The position numbers were made by a program, and so were the translations under genes. A model generated the notes under the pieces. It had not been told where the DNA came from. It was given only the letters and a program-made list of their open reading frames with translations, and did no database searches. This document shows, piece after piece, positions 8,716 through 17,470 of a stretch of 63,369 bases of DNA. Within the stretch, counting starts at the first letter, position 1, and each line of letters opens with the position of its first letter. Where the stretch lies: the NCBI GenBank assembly GCA_018004935.1, contig JAGNBF010000038.1, forward strand, positions 1-63,369. Direction: 5' to 3'. The DNA comes from Chloroflexota bacterium (lineage in GTDB: Bacteria; Chloroflexota; Anaerolineae; Promineifilales; Promineifilaceae).

Positions 8716-8825
8716 TCTGTCCCTACCCCTGACCCCACCGCCAGAGGTGGGGACCTTATTTGGGCGCGGTTTTTCGGGGCTTTCGCCCCGAAAAACCGCG
8801 CCGTGAAGCTCCCCCTTCCCCACAA
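8716..8825. repeat. Family A element, copy with perfect 18-bp hairpin
   Basis: C-rich leader (CCCCTGACCCCACCGCC then AGGTGGGGA) followed by a hairpin with arms 8763-8780 (GGCGCGGTTTTTCGGGGC) and 8785-8802 (its exact complement), loop TTTC. Placed right after the desaturase stop codon, it may end that transcript. Terminal repeats of the family are not visible in this copy. Confidence 0.8.
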
Positions 8826-8912
8826 TAGCTCTATAGACTTGCGGACTCCCCCGGTGCAAACGGGCAGGGTTACTTTCACCTTGCCCCAGGGCGGGACAGG
8901 CACGGGGTGCGT

Positions 8913-9284
8913 CTACATCTCTGCAATGGGGCGTAGGCGTTTAGCTAGATCGCGCAATTGGGCGGGACTGATGGGTTTGAGCAGAACCAGATCCGATTGT
9001 TGGCGCAGATAGTTGGCCAGACGTGCATCGGCGGTGGCAAACATAACCCGTGTCCGCGTCAGACGCTCATCGGCGCGAATCTGTTGCAGAAGATCCTCAC
9101 CAGAGACATGCGGTAAATGTAAATCCAGGACGACAACTGACGGAACTATTTCGGCTAACCGGGCACGGGCCAGGTCGCCATCGGCAATCAGTTCAGTAAC
9201 AAAATCGGCGGCTTCCAAGGCATAGGTAAAAATATCACCTAATTTGGGGTCATCTTCAATAATTAAGGCTAAGGGTTTGCTCAT
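8913..9284 (-). CDS. Receiver-only response regulator (CheY-like), second in operon
   Basis: 123 residues, a single receiver domain. The acidic pair is IIEDD near residue 8, the phospho-acceptor Asp is in VVVLDLHLP, the Thr switch is FATAD, and the conserved Lys is in LLKPIS. There is no output domain, so it acts through a partner protein. Start ATG at 9284 has GGGAGAT seven bases upstream; an earlier start at 9311 is less likely. It follows another receiver gene by 191 bp and the giant histidine kinase, all leftward. Confidence 0.9.
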   Translation of the reverse strand: MSKPLALIIEDDPKLGDIFTYALEAADFVTELIADGDLARARLAEIVPSVVVLDLHLPHVSGEDLLQQIRADERLTRTRVMFATADARLANYLRQQSDLVLLKPISPAQLRDLAKRLRPIAEM

Positions 9285-9475
9285 GCAATATCTCCCAATA
9301 AATGACAGCAATTCTCAATTTGGTTTACTCCTGGCGTTGGCCGTTTTCGCGAGCGGGTGAACAGCCTGAAAAGCGGTTCTACGGCTTGGGCCATTTTTCG
9401 GGTGTGTTTTTGGCGATCAACGGTTTTTGAGAATGGCTGAGGTTTTCAGAAACCTGTCAGGTCTACCAGGTCATA

Positions 9476-9874
9476 TTATGATGTCGGAGTCACCGTATCA
9501 GGTGTGTCCGGCGTGTCAGGGTGCAGTTTGGCGGCTATAGTGCGTAGGGAAGCAACACTCATGGGTTTAAAAAGGACATGATCAACCTGGGCTTTTATGG
9601 ATTGGGCCAGGTTCAGGTCGGCGGTTACCACAATGATGGGTACGGAAGCCAGACGGTTATCCGCACGAATATGGCGCAATATCTCTACCCCAGAGACGGA
9701 TGGCAGGTGCAGGTCGAGTAAAATAATGCTTGGCGTACCCGTGGCCAGATAAGCCAGAGCTTCGGCCCCATCGTTGATCACCTGTGTAATAAATCCGGCC
9801 TGGTGTAGAACGATTTCCAGGATATTACCCAATCTGGTATCGTCTTCAATAATAAGAGCGATTGACTCGGTCAT
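9476..9874 (-). CDS. Receiver-only response regulator (CheY-like), coupled to kinase
   Basis: 132 residues. Receiver landmarks are IIEDD near residue 8, Asp in IILLDLHLP, VVTAD and the Lys in LFKPMS. A C-terminal tail rich in Asp-Thr-Pro (PDTPDTPDTV) follows. The start codon overlaps the stop of the histidine kinase in an ATGA arrangement (9871-9874), so translation is probably coupled and this is the likely direct phospho-acceptor of that kinase. About 40 percent similar by eye to the downstream receiver, suggesting tandem duplication. Confidence 0.92.
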   Translation of the reverse strand: MTESIALIIEDDTRLGNILEIVLHQAGFITQVINDGAEALAYLATGTPSIILLDLHLPSVSGVEILRHIRADNRLASVPIIVVTADLNLAQSIKAQVDHVLFKPMSVASLRTIAAKLHPDTPDTPDTVTPTS

Positions 9875-12800
9875 TCAGTCAGGTCTTGCTGGGTTAGGAG
9901 GGGCAATAAGATGGTGAAGGTGCTTCCATGCCCCACTTCACTTATCAGGGTAATACGACCTTTCATCAGGTCGGTTAATTGTTTGACAATAGATAAACCC
10001 AGACCCGTACCTCCATGTTCACGGGTGATTGAACCATCTACTTGGCGGAATGGCTCGAAAATATAGGACTGGGCTTCTTGGGGGATGCCCCGGCCCGTAT
10101 CGGTGACTTCTATGGCCCAATGCTGGGCATCGGGGCGGTAAAGAGAGGCCCGAACTTCTCCAGATTTGGTGAATTTGATGGCGTTACCCAGAAGGTTGAT
10201 CAGCATTTGTTGGAGACGCCGTTCATCCCCATAGACCATATCTGGGAGTTCGGGTGATAGGGTTGTGGTAAAGGTCAACCCTTTGCGTTGGGCTAGTACA
10301 GCCATTTTGGCCTCGGCTTGTTGGAGTAAGCTGTCGGGGGCAAATAATTCCAGGTGTAATTGGGCGATATTGCCTTCAAATTGGGCTTCATCCAGTAATT
10401 CACCCACGAGTGTGGTTAGATATTCGGTGCTGTCAATTACTTCATTGGCGATCTGTTTTTGCTTGGATGAGAGGGGGCCGAAGATGTCATCACGGAGTAA
10501 TTCGGTGTAACCCAGGATGGCACCCAGGGGGGTGCGCAGTTCATGGCTTACTTTGGCCAGTAGTTGGCCTTTGAAGCGACTGGCTTCGAGGGCCTGGTCG
10601 CGGGCGATGGCCAGCCGGTCTTCTGCTCGTTTGCGCTCAATCAGGTGGCCAAAGGTACTACCCAGTAGAGAGATGAGTTCGGCTTCATAGGGGCGGGGTA
10701 GTTTTCCTGTGCGGAAGTTATCACAGATGAGATAGCCGATGGCTTTGTGACCATTCCACAACGCGGCCGCGGCCTTCCAGCCTTCTCTCATTTCCTGGTC
10801 ATTGTCATAGAGGGGGGCATTTTCCCATAAGCGGGCATGGTTGGGGGCCTGCACAATTTCTACCGTCCAATGATTCGCCGTGACGGTTTCCTGATAATGG
10901 CGTTCATCCTGTACCTGGCCTTCTGAGCCGACCCGGTAGGTGCCCCACAGGGTATGGGTGGGGTCATCTAACAAAAACAGCCCCACGCGGTCTAATCCAA
11001 GCCGATGCTGGGAAAGATTAATCATCTGGGTATAGAGATGCTGACTATCATCTATCTCACTGAGCAATAAATGAATCTCTTGTAAAGATTTCATATCGGC
11101 CAGGAAGGAGCGGTTCTGTTCTTCCGCCTGTTTGCGGTCCAGAATACCCGCCAGTGTGTCGGCTACGGCGCGTAAGAAGCGGATATCTCTTTCGGCTTTT
11201 TGATAACCCGCCGGTAGGTAGAGCACGATTACCCCTAATATTTTTTCGCCCGAGAGGATAGGGATGTTGTAATGACCATGATCTTCCATACCATCATAAC
11301 GGATTTCGTGACGAGTATCTACGTGTTGGGCAAATTGCAATTGGTGGGTTGCGGCCGCGCGGCCGCATAAACATTGCCCTACGGCTACCTTATGGCACAA
11401 CGTTTGTATCTGGGTATCCAGGTTCCGGTGTGCCTTGAGCGTAAGAAATTTCTTTTCCCCCTCTAGCAGAAAAACACCCCCCTGCGGTTTAAGATTAAGC
11501 CAGGAAACAGAAAGAATTTCGTCCAAAATAGTGGTAAGCAATTCCTCTAGCGGAGCCTGACCAATATCAATCTGTAAAATCGTCGTTAATATATGCTGTT
11601 CCTGGTTTAGCTGTTGTAATGAATGTTCTATCCGTTTCCGCTCCGCAATTTCTTTAAGGGCAGAATCATACAAATTGGCATTATCGAGTACCAGTGCGGC
11701 CAGTTGCGCAAATAACACACCTGTTTCAATCTGTTCGGGACTAAATGAATAACCCGTTTTGGTGCGTCCCAGAGCCAAAACACCAATACAAGTATCTCTG
11801 ATGGTCACGGGGAAATCCGCTACTGCCTGGAGCGGATTGACATTATAAATATCACGATGGTCTGGCCAGGCGGAGTAATTTTCCAAAATCACCGGCTGGC
11901 GGGTGTCATGAGCCTGCCACGTCAGGCGAGCTGTATGCCGATCAACCCGATCTCCCACCTGATAGTATTGATTTGGTGTATGAGCGCGTACCACCATCTC
12001 ATCCCCTTCTTTGAGCATGATTTCACCCAAAGGGGCATCTAACAAAACGCAAGCCCGCTCCACGATGGCGGGCAGAAGTTCATCAAGGCTTTGCCGATTG
12101 AGTAAATCCAATGTTGTTTGGTGCAAAATAGAAAGGTATTTATTTTGCCGCTGGAGTTGCTCTTGTAGTTGTTTTTGGGCCGTAATATCTTCGTTGATGG
12201 CTACATAATTTGTTACCTGCCCTGCCTGATTCATCACTGGGGCAATCGTCGCTGATTGCCAATACAAAGAGCCATCTTTACGGCGGTTATGCATTTCCCC
12301 CCGCCAGATTTCGCCAGCACTGATTGTTTGCCACAAGGTATCATAAAATTCGGCAGTTTGTTCCCCTGATTTGAGTAAACGAGGATTGTTGCCCCGTACT
12401 TCTGCCTGGGAGTACCCGGTTAATTCCATGAATTTGGGGTTTACATATTCAATGTTACCGTTTGGATCGGTGATGAATATGCCGTTGCCACTTTGTTCAA
12501 TCGCCAGGAAATATTTTTGTAACTCCAGACTACTTTTGACCGCCTGATCATGGGCTTTAGCCAGATCTTGGGTACGTTCGGTAATCCGTTGCTCTAACAG
12601 ATCTCGTTCCTGGCTGAGCAGATTAAGCGCCTGGGTTTCCAGTTGCCAGGCCCGATTCAGGCTACGCAGGAGAATGATAACCGCGGCCATAATAGCTATC
12701 GCGCTGGCGGCAAAGGTCAACAGGCTGGAGATAGCGGCTTGTATCGTCGGCGGTGAGACAGACCCGGTATTAAAGGTGAGTGGTATGAAATTGCCACTGC

Positions 12801-14385
12801 CAATTTGCCACCCCCACAAAGCCATGGTTCCCAAGCCTAATAAGAGAGCGACAATACTTACCCGTAGTTCGGCTAACAAGGCCGCCAAGACAATGAAGGC
12901 CATGAAAAAGGTGAAACTTTCCACGGAATAACCAAAGTTTATTGTTTCAATGAGAGCCAGACTGTAGAGCAGTAGCAGAAAAAGGGTCGTTCTGAAGCGA
13001 AAAGAGATATTTCGGGCCAGACTGAGAAACCATACCAGGCTGATGATAACGCCGAAGGTCAGAATAACTGTGCGTGCCATCATTAACATGGAAGGGAATG
13101 TGAACAGGATGGTCAGTGTGCCCAGAATGGCGATGATGCGTAGGATGATGGTAAAGGCACGTTCCAGGGTCTGAATCCAGCCGGGATTAACATCGGCGGG
13201 TATCTCTAGATCTGGTTTGATGGGGGCAAGGATGAAATTGATGATCCAATTGAGGATAGGGTTGGTGATAAGGGTCTTTTTTTCCGGTGAGGACGTGTCT
13301 GCCGATGAAGAAGTGAGGGCGGTGTTTCTGGACGCAAAACGGAGGGCAGGAACTGCTGTGGGTTGATAGGAGTGTATGGTGATGACCTGGCCCAGGGGGC
13401 GTTCTTGCTGATCATACAAGTGGGTAATCTGAATTTCGTAACGCCGTTGGCCTGCGCCTTCACCAAGGATTAGCTCGTCTGTGATGGCTATGTCTTCCCG
13501 TAGATGTTTCTGGAGATGGGGCCAGGGGCTGAACAGGTCGTTAATTAATTCGCCTATTGCCTGAGAGGATGGCACCCCAATGATGCGTCCGGCGGCGTTG
13601 TTCATGTCGGCCACGCGGCCGCGGCGATCTACCACCATTATCCCATCCAGCATATTCTCGACGATTAGCTCACGGGCAATAGGGGCGATGTCCCCTAGCC
13701 GGTAGCCAAAGATGCCCCAGGCCAGCGCCACCACGGTGATGGTAAAGGCAAATGGTGTGAGATCCAGTCCTGGTACGGGGGTAAACCCGGAAAAATAAAG
13801 AATGTTGCCTATCCACGGGGAGAGAACGGCTAATAATAAAGCAAAGATTTGGGCCTGGTATAAACTTTGTTTGTAGCGCAACGCCCGCAGAATAATGGCT
13901 GTACCCGCGAATAAAAAGAGATAGGAAGAGGCAAAGTGAAGCCAGAACCAGAAGCCATAGGTGACTCCCAGAACCGAGAGATTACCGATCTGATTGATGA
14001 ATATGTCGTCCCAGATGAGTTTATGCCATTCGGTGGTGAGGGCTAAAAAGAGGGTTGTCACAGGGAGAATGATTAACCCATTGAGGAGCCGGGTGTTCCA
14101 GGTTTTCCCTTCACTGGTGTAGGCCAGGGCGAAGCGTAGCCATAGGTAGGGAGCAAAGACAATGCCGATATATTGGCTTTTGCCCCAAAAAACCTTGGTG
14201 GCCAGATTGGCACCGGCAATTTCCAGAGCGTAGCTTAATGACCACTCGGCAATTACCAGGGCACTGAGTGCCAGGACTGTGGCCCCGGGGGTGTGGCGGC
14301 GCGGCCACACGTAAATGGTGACTAAAATAGAAATCACCGCGGCCGCGAATAAGGGCAAGACGTAAGGTGAATATTGAAATTGCAT
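9871..14385 (-). CDS. Multidomain sensor histidine kinase (7TM, PAS, GAF)
   Basis: About 1504 residues. Order: seven-helix HisKA_7TM-type input (about 1-230), a PAS domain (about 240-350), a second cluster of about six hydrophobic helices (about 410-590), a coiled segment, a PAS/PAC (about 640-760, AIEQSGNGIFITDPNG), three GAF-like domains (about 770-1240), the HisKA phospho-acceptor KVSHELRTPLG with His at about 1281, and an HATPase with NAIKF, DTGRGIP and GGTGLGLSIVKQL. Two separate membrane blocks in one kinase are unusual. The ATG at 14385 is my choice; a GTG at 14436 would add 17 residues. It probably senses several cues and signals to the coupled receivers 9476-9874 and 8913-9284. Confidence 0.9.
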   Translation of the reverse strand: MQFQYSPYVLPLFAAAVISILVTIYVWPRRHTPGATVLALSALVIAEWSLSYALEIAGANLATKVFWGKSQYIGIVFAPYLWLRFALAYTSEGKTWNTRLLNGLIILPVTTLFLALTTEWHKLIWDDIFINQIGNLSVLGVTYGFWFWLHFASSYLFLFAGTAIILRALRYKQSLYQAQIFALLLAVLSPWIGNILYFSGFTPVPGLDLTPFAFTITVVALAWGIFGYRLGDIAPIARELIVENMLDGIMVVDRRGRVADMNNAAGRIIGVPSSQAIGELINDLFSPWPHLQKHLREDIAITDELILGEGAGQRRYEIQITHLYDQQERPLGQVITIHSYQPTAVPALRFASRNTALTSSSADTSSPEKKTLITNPILNWIINFILAPIKPDLEIPADVNPGWIQTLERAFTIILRIIAILGTLTILFTFPSMLMMARTVILTFGVIISLVWFLSLARNISFRFRTTLFLLLLYSLALIETINFGYSVESFTFFMAFIVLAALLAELRVSIVALLLGLGTMALWGWQIGSGNFIPLTFNTGSVSPPTIQAAISSLLTFAASAIAIMAAVIILLRSLNRAWQLETQALNLLSQERDLLEQRITERTQDLAKAHDQAVKSSLELQKYFLAIEQSGNGIFITDPNGNIEYVNPKFMELTGYSQAEVRGNNPRLLKSGEQTAEFYDTLWQTISAGEIWRGEMHNRRKDGSLYWQSATIAPVMNQAGQVTNYVAINEDITAQKQLQEQLQRQNKYLSILHQTTLDLLNRQSLDELLPAIVERACVLLDAPLGEIMLKEGDEMVVRAHTPNQYYQVGDRVDRHTARLTWQAHDTRQPVILENYSAWPDHRDIYNVNPLQAVADFPVTIRDTCIGVLALGRTKTGYSFSPEQIETGVLFAQLAALVLDNANLYDSALKEIAERKRIEHSLQQLNQEQHILTTILQIDIGQAPLEELLTTILDEILSVSWLNLKPQGGVFLLEGEKKFLTLKAHRNLDTQIQTLCHKVAVGQCLCGRAAATHQLQFAQHVDTRHEIRYDGMEDHGHYNIPILSGEKILGVIVLYLPAGYQKAERDIRFLRAVADTLAGILDRKQAEEQNRSFLADMKSLQEIHLLLSEIDDSQHLYTQMINLSQHRLGLDRVGLFLLDDPTHTLWGTYRVGSEGQVQDERHYQETVTANHWTVEIVQAPNHARLWENAPLYDNDQEMREGWKAAAALWNGHKAIGYLICDNFRTGKLPRPYEAELISLLGSTFGHLIERKRAEDRLAIARDQALEASRFKGQLLAKVSHELRTPLGAILGYTELLRDDIFGPLSSKQKQIANEVIDSTEYLTTLVGELLDEAQFEGNIAQLHLELFAPDSLLQQAEAKMAVLAQRKGLTFTTTLSPELPDMVYGDERRLQQMLINLLGNAIKFTKSGEVRASLYRPDAQHWAIEVTDTGRGIPQEAQSYIFEPFRQVDGSITREHGGTGLGLSIVKQLTDLMKGRITLISEVGHGSTFTILLPLLTQQDLTE

Positions 14386-14543
14386 TGTCAATGTTTGCTT
14401 GAGCAGGTAATGGTGTTGTGTGTTTAGGCGGGTCACAAGATCGCAATCGGGATGATTATACCCAAACGCAAGTGTAATCCCATGAAACAGTCGTTAGAAT
14501 AGCAAAACGGAGCAAAATTATGCCGCGATTTGATGTTGCTATT

Positions 14544-14690
14544 TAGGGCGATTGCCTACGTGGATTTCCCCACCCCACCCAGGGGCGGGGAACGATTTTC
14601 GGCGCGGTTTGGCAGGCGGACGCCCGCCAAACCGCGCTATTGGGTTTCCCTCTTTCCTCTGAGATTGCAGGGGGGATGGGTCTTCAGCCT
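14544..14690 (+). repeat. Family A element, copy with left terminal repeat
   Basis: Left end TAGGGCGATTGCCTAC at 14544-14559, the C-rich leader CCCCACCCACCC-like block with GGGGCGGGGAA, then a hairpin 14602-14637 with arms GCGCGGTTTGGCAGGCG and CGCCCGCCAAACCGCGC (one mismatch). The right terminal repeat is not found, so the copy is decayed or truncated. Confidence 0.75.
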
Positions 14691-14745
14691 GGGTTTACCC
14701 AATCTGTTACCGCCAACAAAATGTCATTTTATGACCGTGGCAGGT
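14671..14745. repeat. Dispersed repeat family H, copy 1
   Basis: Matches 18333-18408: GGGGGATGGGTCTTCAGCC, then a GTT-CCGC segment, ACAAAATGTCA and TTTATGACCGTGG. In both places it lies between same-strand leftward genes. Confidence 0.75.
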
Positions 14746-14886
14746 ATCAATTATCGGGGTAAGTTATGGCCGCCTGCGGCCGCGGTGGCTTGACCATCGA
14801 ATGGGGTAACTGGACACTTATTCCCTTGCTTGGGCGTTTGCTCGGGTCTGATTGATCTCCTGACTGTGGGGCCAGCCTCCAGGGTA

Positions 14887-16164
14887 TCACACATCGTCCA
14901 TAGCCTGGGCCGTTTGGTACCAGCGCACGGCAAAAACTAACCCCACGATCAATACGATCAGGGCAAAGGGGGCCACAATTACCCCGGCACCTCCCAAAAA
15001 CAGGGCAATGAAGGCGACAAATCCCAGGAATAAGCCGGGTAGCGCGGCCGCGATCATCGCCAGCCATACCTTTACCCAATCAACGGGTCTTTGCCCCCCC
15101 ACTGTACCGGTCTGACCGTTTACCATCACCTGGAAGGTTTGCTCCTGGTATTGATACACAGCCATGTATACCGGTAACAAGATATAGCGCCAGGATTCGT
15201 TACTGAAGTCCAGGTTCATGCTGAAGTTACGAATTTTTTGGGTGCTGGCCTGGCTATAGCAGGCGGATTTGGTTTTTTCACGCATCTGTTCGCGGCCGCG
15301 TTCCCAGCCTTGCTCTAATGGTACGTCATACGCCTGGGCCTGCATCCCGGCCAGAAACTTTGGCTCGTAGGCGGCCAGGGCGTGGGTGTCAAAATTTCCC
15401 AGTTGGTTGAGGAGAATCTGGCTGAGGCGGGACGTGCCTGGCACACACAAATCATCAATTGTGAGGCTGGCCTGACCCGATTCCCAGCGCCAGACCGTTT
15501 GTGTGTGGGTGCGGCGGTTTTTGCCGGAGCCGGTGGTGTAGGTGCGGGTATGCCCTACTTCGGCCTTCCAATCGGCGCGGGTAATGGCATCAAAGGTCCA
15601 GTAAGGCAGGTAAATGGGGGTAAACTCGGCCAGTTTTGCCAGGTCGCGTAAGGAGCCGGGGGTCATCCAGCTACTACCCAGCCACTGCCGTACCTGCCCG
15701 GCACATTGTTCGGCGGTTATTTGGAGGGGAATGAGAAAACGCGGCCGCAAGACATCCTGCGCCGCCTTTTGCTGGATCACCTGGTTGGAACCGCAAAACG
15801 GGCAAGTGTGGGTCAACTCATCGGGGGCCACAATCGTATGTGCGGCACAACGCTGGCACACAATTTCTTTCCGGTCTACCCCCCACCCATGGGATGCCTG
15901 CTGGAGTGTTTCTACCTTGAACTCGAACTCCTCGGCCCCTTTGCCCACGATTTTCTGCTGTGGAGCCTCGTGATACCCACAAAAGGAGCAGGTAAGGCCA
16001 CCGTCTTCGGTGTTGTAACCGGTAATGCCATCACATTGTGGGCAATGGAATTGAATGACTGATTTTAAGCTTTCGTCTTCGGAGGGGGGTGCAGGCATGT
16101 ACACGTCAATGCCCGGTAGAGCCGATTCGGTTTTGATGTAGTGGGGTGGGGGGAAGGTTGTCAT
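14887..16164 (-). CDS. Zinc-ribbon membrane protein of unknown function
   Basis: 425 residues. Two N-terminal zinc ribbons are visible: CPQC with CSFC, and CQRC with CPFC. A central soluble region of about 200 residues follows, and two hydrophobic helices lie near the C-terminus (about 355-410). The general plan (zinc ribbons, cytoplasmic body, C-terminal membrane hairpin) is shared by conserved bacterial hypothetical proteins; I do not recognise a specific function. I chose the ATG at 16164. An open frame continues upstream to 16311 but there it only translates a heptanucleotide repeat (His-His-Ser-Pro units), which is not protein-like. The next gene upstream, 16381-17145, is also a membrane zinc-ribbon protein, so the two may work together. 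Confidence 0.8.
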   Translation of the reverse strand: MTTFPPPHYIKTESALPGIDVYMPAPPSEDESLKSVIQFHCPQCDGITGYNTEDGGLTCSFCGYHEAPQQKIVGKGAEEFEFKVETLQQASHGWGVDRKEIVCQRCAAHTIVAPDELTHTCPFCGSNQVIQQKAAQDVLRPRFLIPLQITAEQCAGQVRQWLGSSWMTPGSLRDLAKLAEFTPIYLPYWTFDAITRADWKAEVGHTRTYTTGSGKNRRTHTQTVWRWESGQASLTIDDLCVPGTSRLSQILLNQLGNFDTHALAAYEPKFLAGMQAQAYDVPLEQGWERGREQMREKTKSACYSQASTQKIRNFSMNLDFSNESWRYILLPVYMAVYQYQEQTFQVMVNGQTGTVGGQRPVDWVKVWLAMIAAALPGLFLGFVAFIALFLGGAGVIVAPFALIVLIVGLVFAVRWYQTAQAMDDV

Positions 16165-16168
16165 GGAA

Positions 16169-16296
16169 GGTGAGTGGGGAGTGGTGAATGGTGAATGGTG
16201 AATGGTGAATGGTGAATGGTGAATGGTGAGTGGTGAGTGGTGAGTGGTGAGTGGTGAGTGGTGAGTGGTGAGTGGTGAGTGGTGAGTGGGGAATGG
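16169..16296. repeat. Heptanucleotide tandem array (GGTGAAT/GGTGAGT)
   Basis: About six GGTGAAT units followed by about nine GGTGAGT units, sharply segregated rather than mixed, lying just upstream of the zinc-ribbon gene start (16164). Unit length 7 keeps a stop-free frame that could extend the protein N-terminus. Copy number is likely to vary between strains by slippage. Confidence 0.95.
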
Positions 16297-16307
16297 TACT
16301 CGATGGA

Positions 16308-16370
16308 TCAATCGTCAATCGTCAATCGTCAATCGTCAATCGTCAATCGTCAATCGTCAATCGTCAATCG
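16308..16370. repeat. Heptanucleotide tandem array (GTCAATC)
   Basis: About nine perfect GTCAATC units, a second and unrelated 7-bp tandem array only about 12 bp from the first, ending about 10 bp before the stop codon of the next gene upstream. Confidence 0.95.
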
Positions 16371-16380
16371 TCCAGTTTGG

Positions 16381-17145
16381 TTATTCTTCAAAACGGGAGT
16401 CATCCAGGCGGTGACGGTGTTTTTCTTCGGGGCTGATGGGGGACTCGGCCACGTGTTCCTGAAGGGATTGGCGTTCGGCTTCTTCCGCGGCCGCGAGCAG
16501 GGCGGGGTGTGCGGCCGCGACAATTGCCCATTTGCCGCAAAAAGGACACCGCTCCAGTTTCCCCAATAGCATATTCGGGCTGAGGAAATGGCGGGGGTAT
16601 GCCCGTTTACAGCGAGGGCAGATGGCCCCACCGGCCATCCCATAATGGCGTACGGCCCCAGGTTCTAATTTATTGCGCCGGGCGGCCCACACTGCGGAAG
16701 CCATCGAAAGTAAGGCGATAACCACAATAAGCCCCAGCACAGGAATCATAAAACTTAGTAGCCCTTCACGGCTCTCTTCTGCACTCATAAAACTGGCCCC
16801 AATCACATTGGCCGTTAACTCCTGGCCGTCACTGGTCGTGCCCACCGCTGACAGGGTGTGATTGCCAGGGGGAAAACTGCCCGTCTGGAATTGCAGGCGG
16901 AAAGGGGGTTCTGTGTCTTCCCCGATGCTGGTTTCATCCAGATAAAAAATGACACTGATCAGGTTGTCTGGGCCACTGGCGTGGATGGAGAATGTCCCTT
17001 CGATGCGGCCGCCGAGGTCCGTACCAAAATCCCGGCTCAGGCGAATACGAAAGTCCGGTTCATCTTGGGCCTGAACCAGGGAGGGAAAATAGCTCAAGAA
17101 CAGCCCTATGGCTAAAAAAAGGGGAATGATATATTTGGGTTTCAT
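16381..17145 (-). CDS. Exported Ig-like protein with membrane segment and cytoplasmic zinc ribbon
   Basis: 254 residues. Signal peptide or first membrane helix at 1-27 (PLFLAIGLFLSYFPSLVQAQ), an extracytoplasmic beta-sandwich of about 100 residues with the Ig-like ending GNHTLSAVGTTSDG, a membrane helix at about 132-152, and a cytoplasmic tail with CPRC and CPFCG zinc-ribbon knuckles and an acidic/basic C-terminus. The start ATG at 17145 has AAAGG upstream; a start at 17199 would give a long atypical leader. Function unknown. Its neighbour 14887-16164 also combines zinc ribbons with membrane helices. Confidence 0.8.
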   Translation of the reverse strand: MKPKYIIPLFLAIGLFLSYFPSLVQAQDEPDFRIRLSRDFGTDLGGRIEGTFSIHASGPDNLISVIFYLDETSIGEDTEPPFRLQFQTGSFPPGNHTLSAVGTTSDGQELTANVIGASFMSAEESREGLLSFMIPVLGLIVVIALLSMASAVWAARRNKLEPGAVRHYGMAGGAICPRCKRAYPRHFLSPNMLLGKLERCPFCGKWAIVAAAHPALLAAAEEAERQSLQEHVAESPISPEEKHRHRLDDSRFEE

Positions 17146-17255
17146 TGTTATAGACCTTTGGCGAATGATTTTGGACTGGCCTTGTGCCTGTCCATTCACC
17201 AGAGGGCAACTATAAGGGTTGCCCCTAACCCCGCCCTTACGTCATGTATTCATGG

Positions 17256-17414
17256 TTAAATCGGTCGGTAATCTTCGGGAAAATCGTCCCGGTTCAGGTC
17301 AGTTTGTGCCTCTAAATAAGCCAGTAAATGGGTGACGGTGAGTTTGAGTATCAGATGCGGCCGCCGTTTACGCGGTTCCCCTTTACCCGGTGGCTGGAAG
17401 AGAAATCCGTCCAT
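17256..17414 (-). CDS. Small hypothetical protein, 52 residues
   Basis: An unremarked 53-codon frame in the otherwise empty gap between the esterase and the Ig-like gene, same strand as both, 56 bp after the esterase stop. It begins MDGFLFQPPGKGEPRKRRPH, continues with an amphipathic LKLTVTHLLAYLEAQTDLN helix and ends acidic (RDDFPEDYRPI). A purine-rich GAAAGAAGAA abuts the ATG rather than sitting at ideal spacing. It includes one GCGGCCGC octamer, a feature mostly found in coding DNA here. It could be a real small protein or chance; no family recognised. Confidence 0.5.
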   Translation of the reverse strand: MDGFLFQPPGKGEPRKRRPHLILKLTVTHLLAYLEAQTDLNRDDFPEDYRPI

Positions 17415-17470
17415 TTCTTCTTTCGTTTGAGAAGATACACCCCCAATTTGTTAAATCTCAACACGCCTCA

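Larger units (their letters stand above)
14386..14886. other. Gene-free region with family A and H repeats
   Basis: No gene is seen. It contains a family A element (14544-14690) and repeat H copy 1 (14671-14745). An 87-codon plus-strand frame (14530-14793) is made entirely of these repeats and is rejected. Confidence 0.8.

Noticed and set aside
14530-14793. 87-codon plus-strand frame
   Set aside because: It consists wholly of family A and H repeats.
16165-16311. N-terminal extension of the zinc-ribbon protein with His-His-Ser-Pro repeats
   Set aside because: It is only the translation of the heptanucleotide array. The ATG at 16164 starts a normal protein.
16169-16370. CRISPR array
   Set aside because: The units are 7 bp without spacers. 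No cas gene is present. These are simple tandem repeats.
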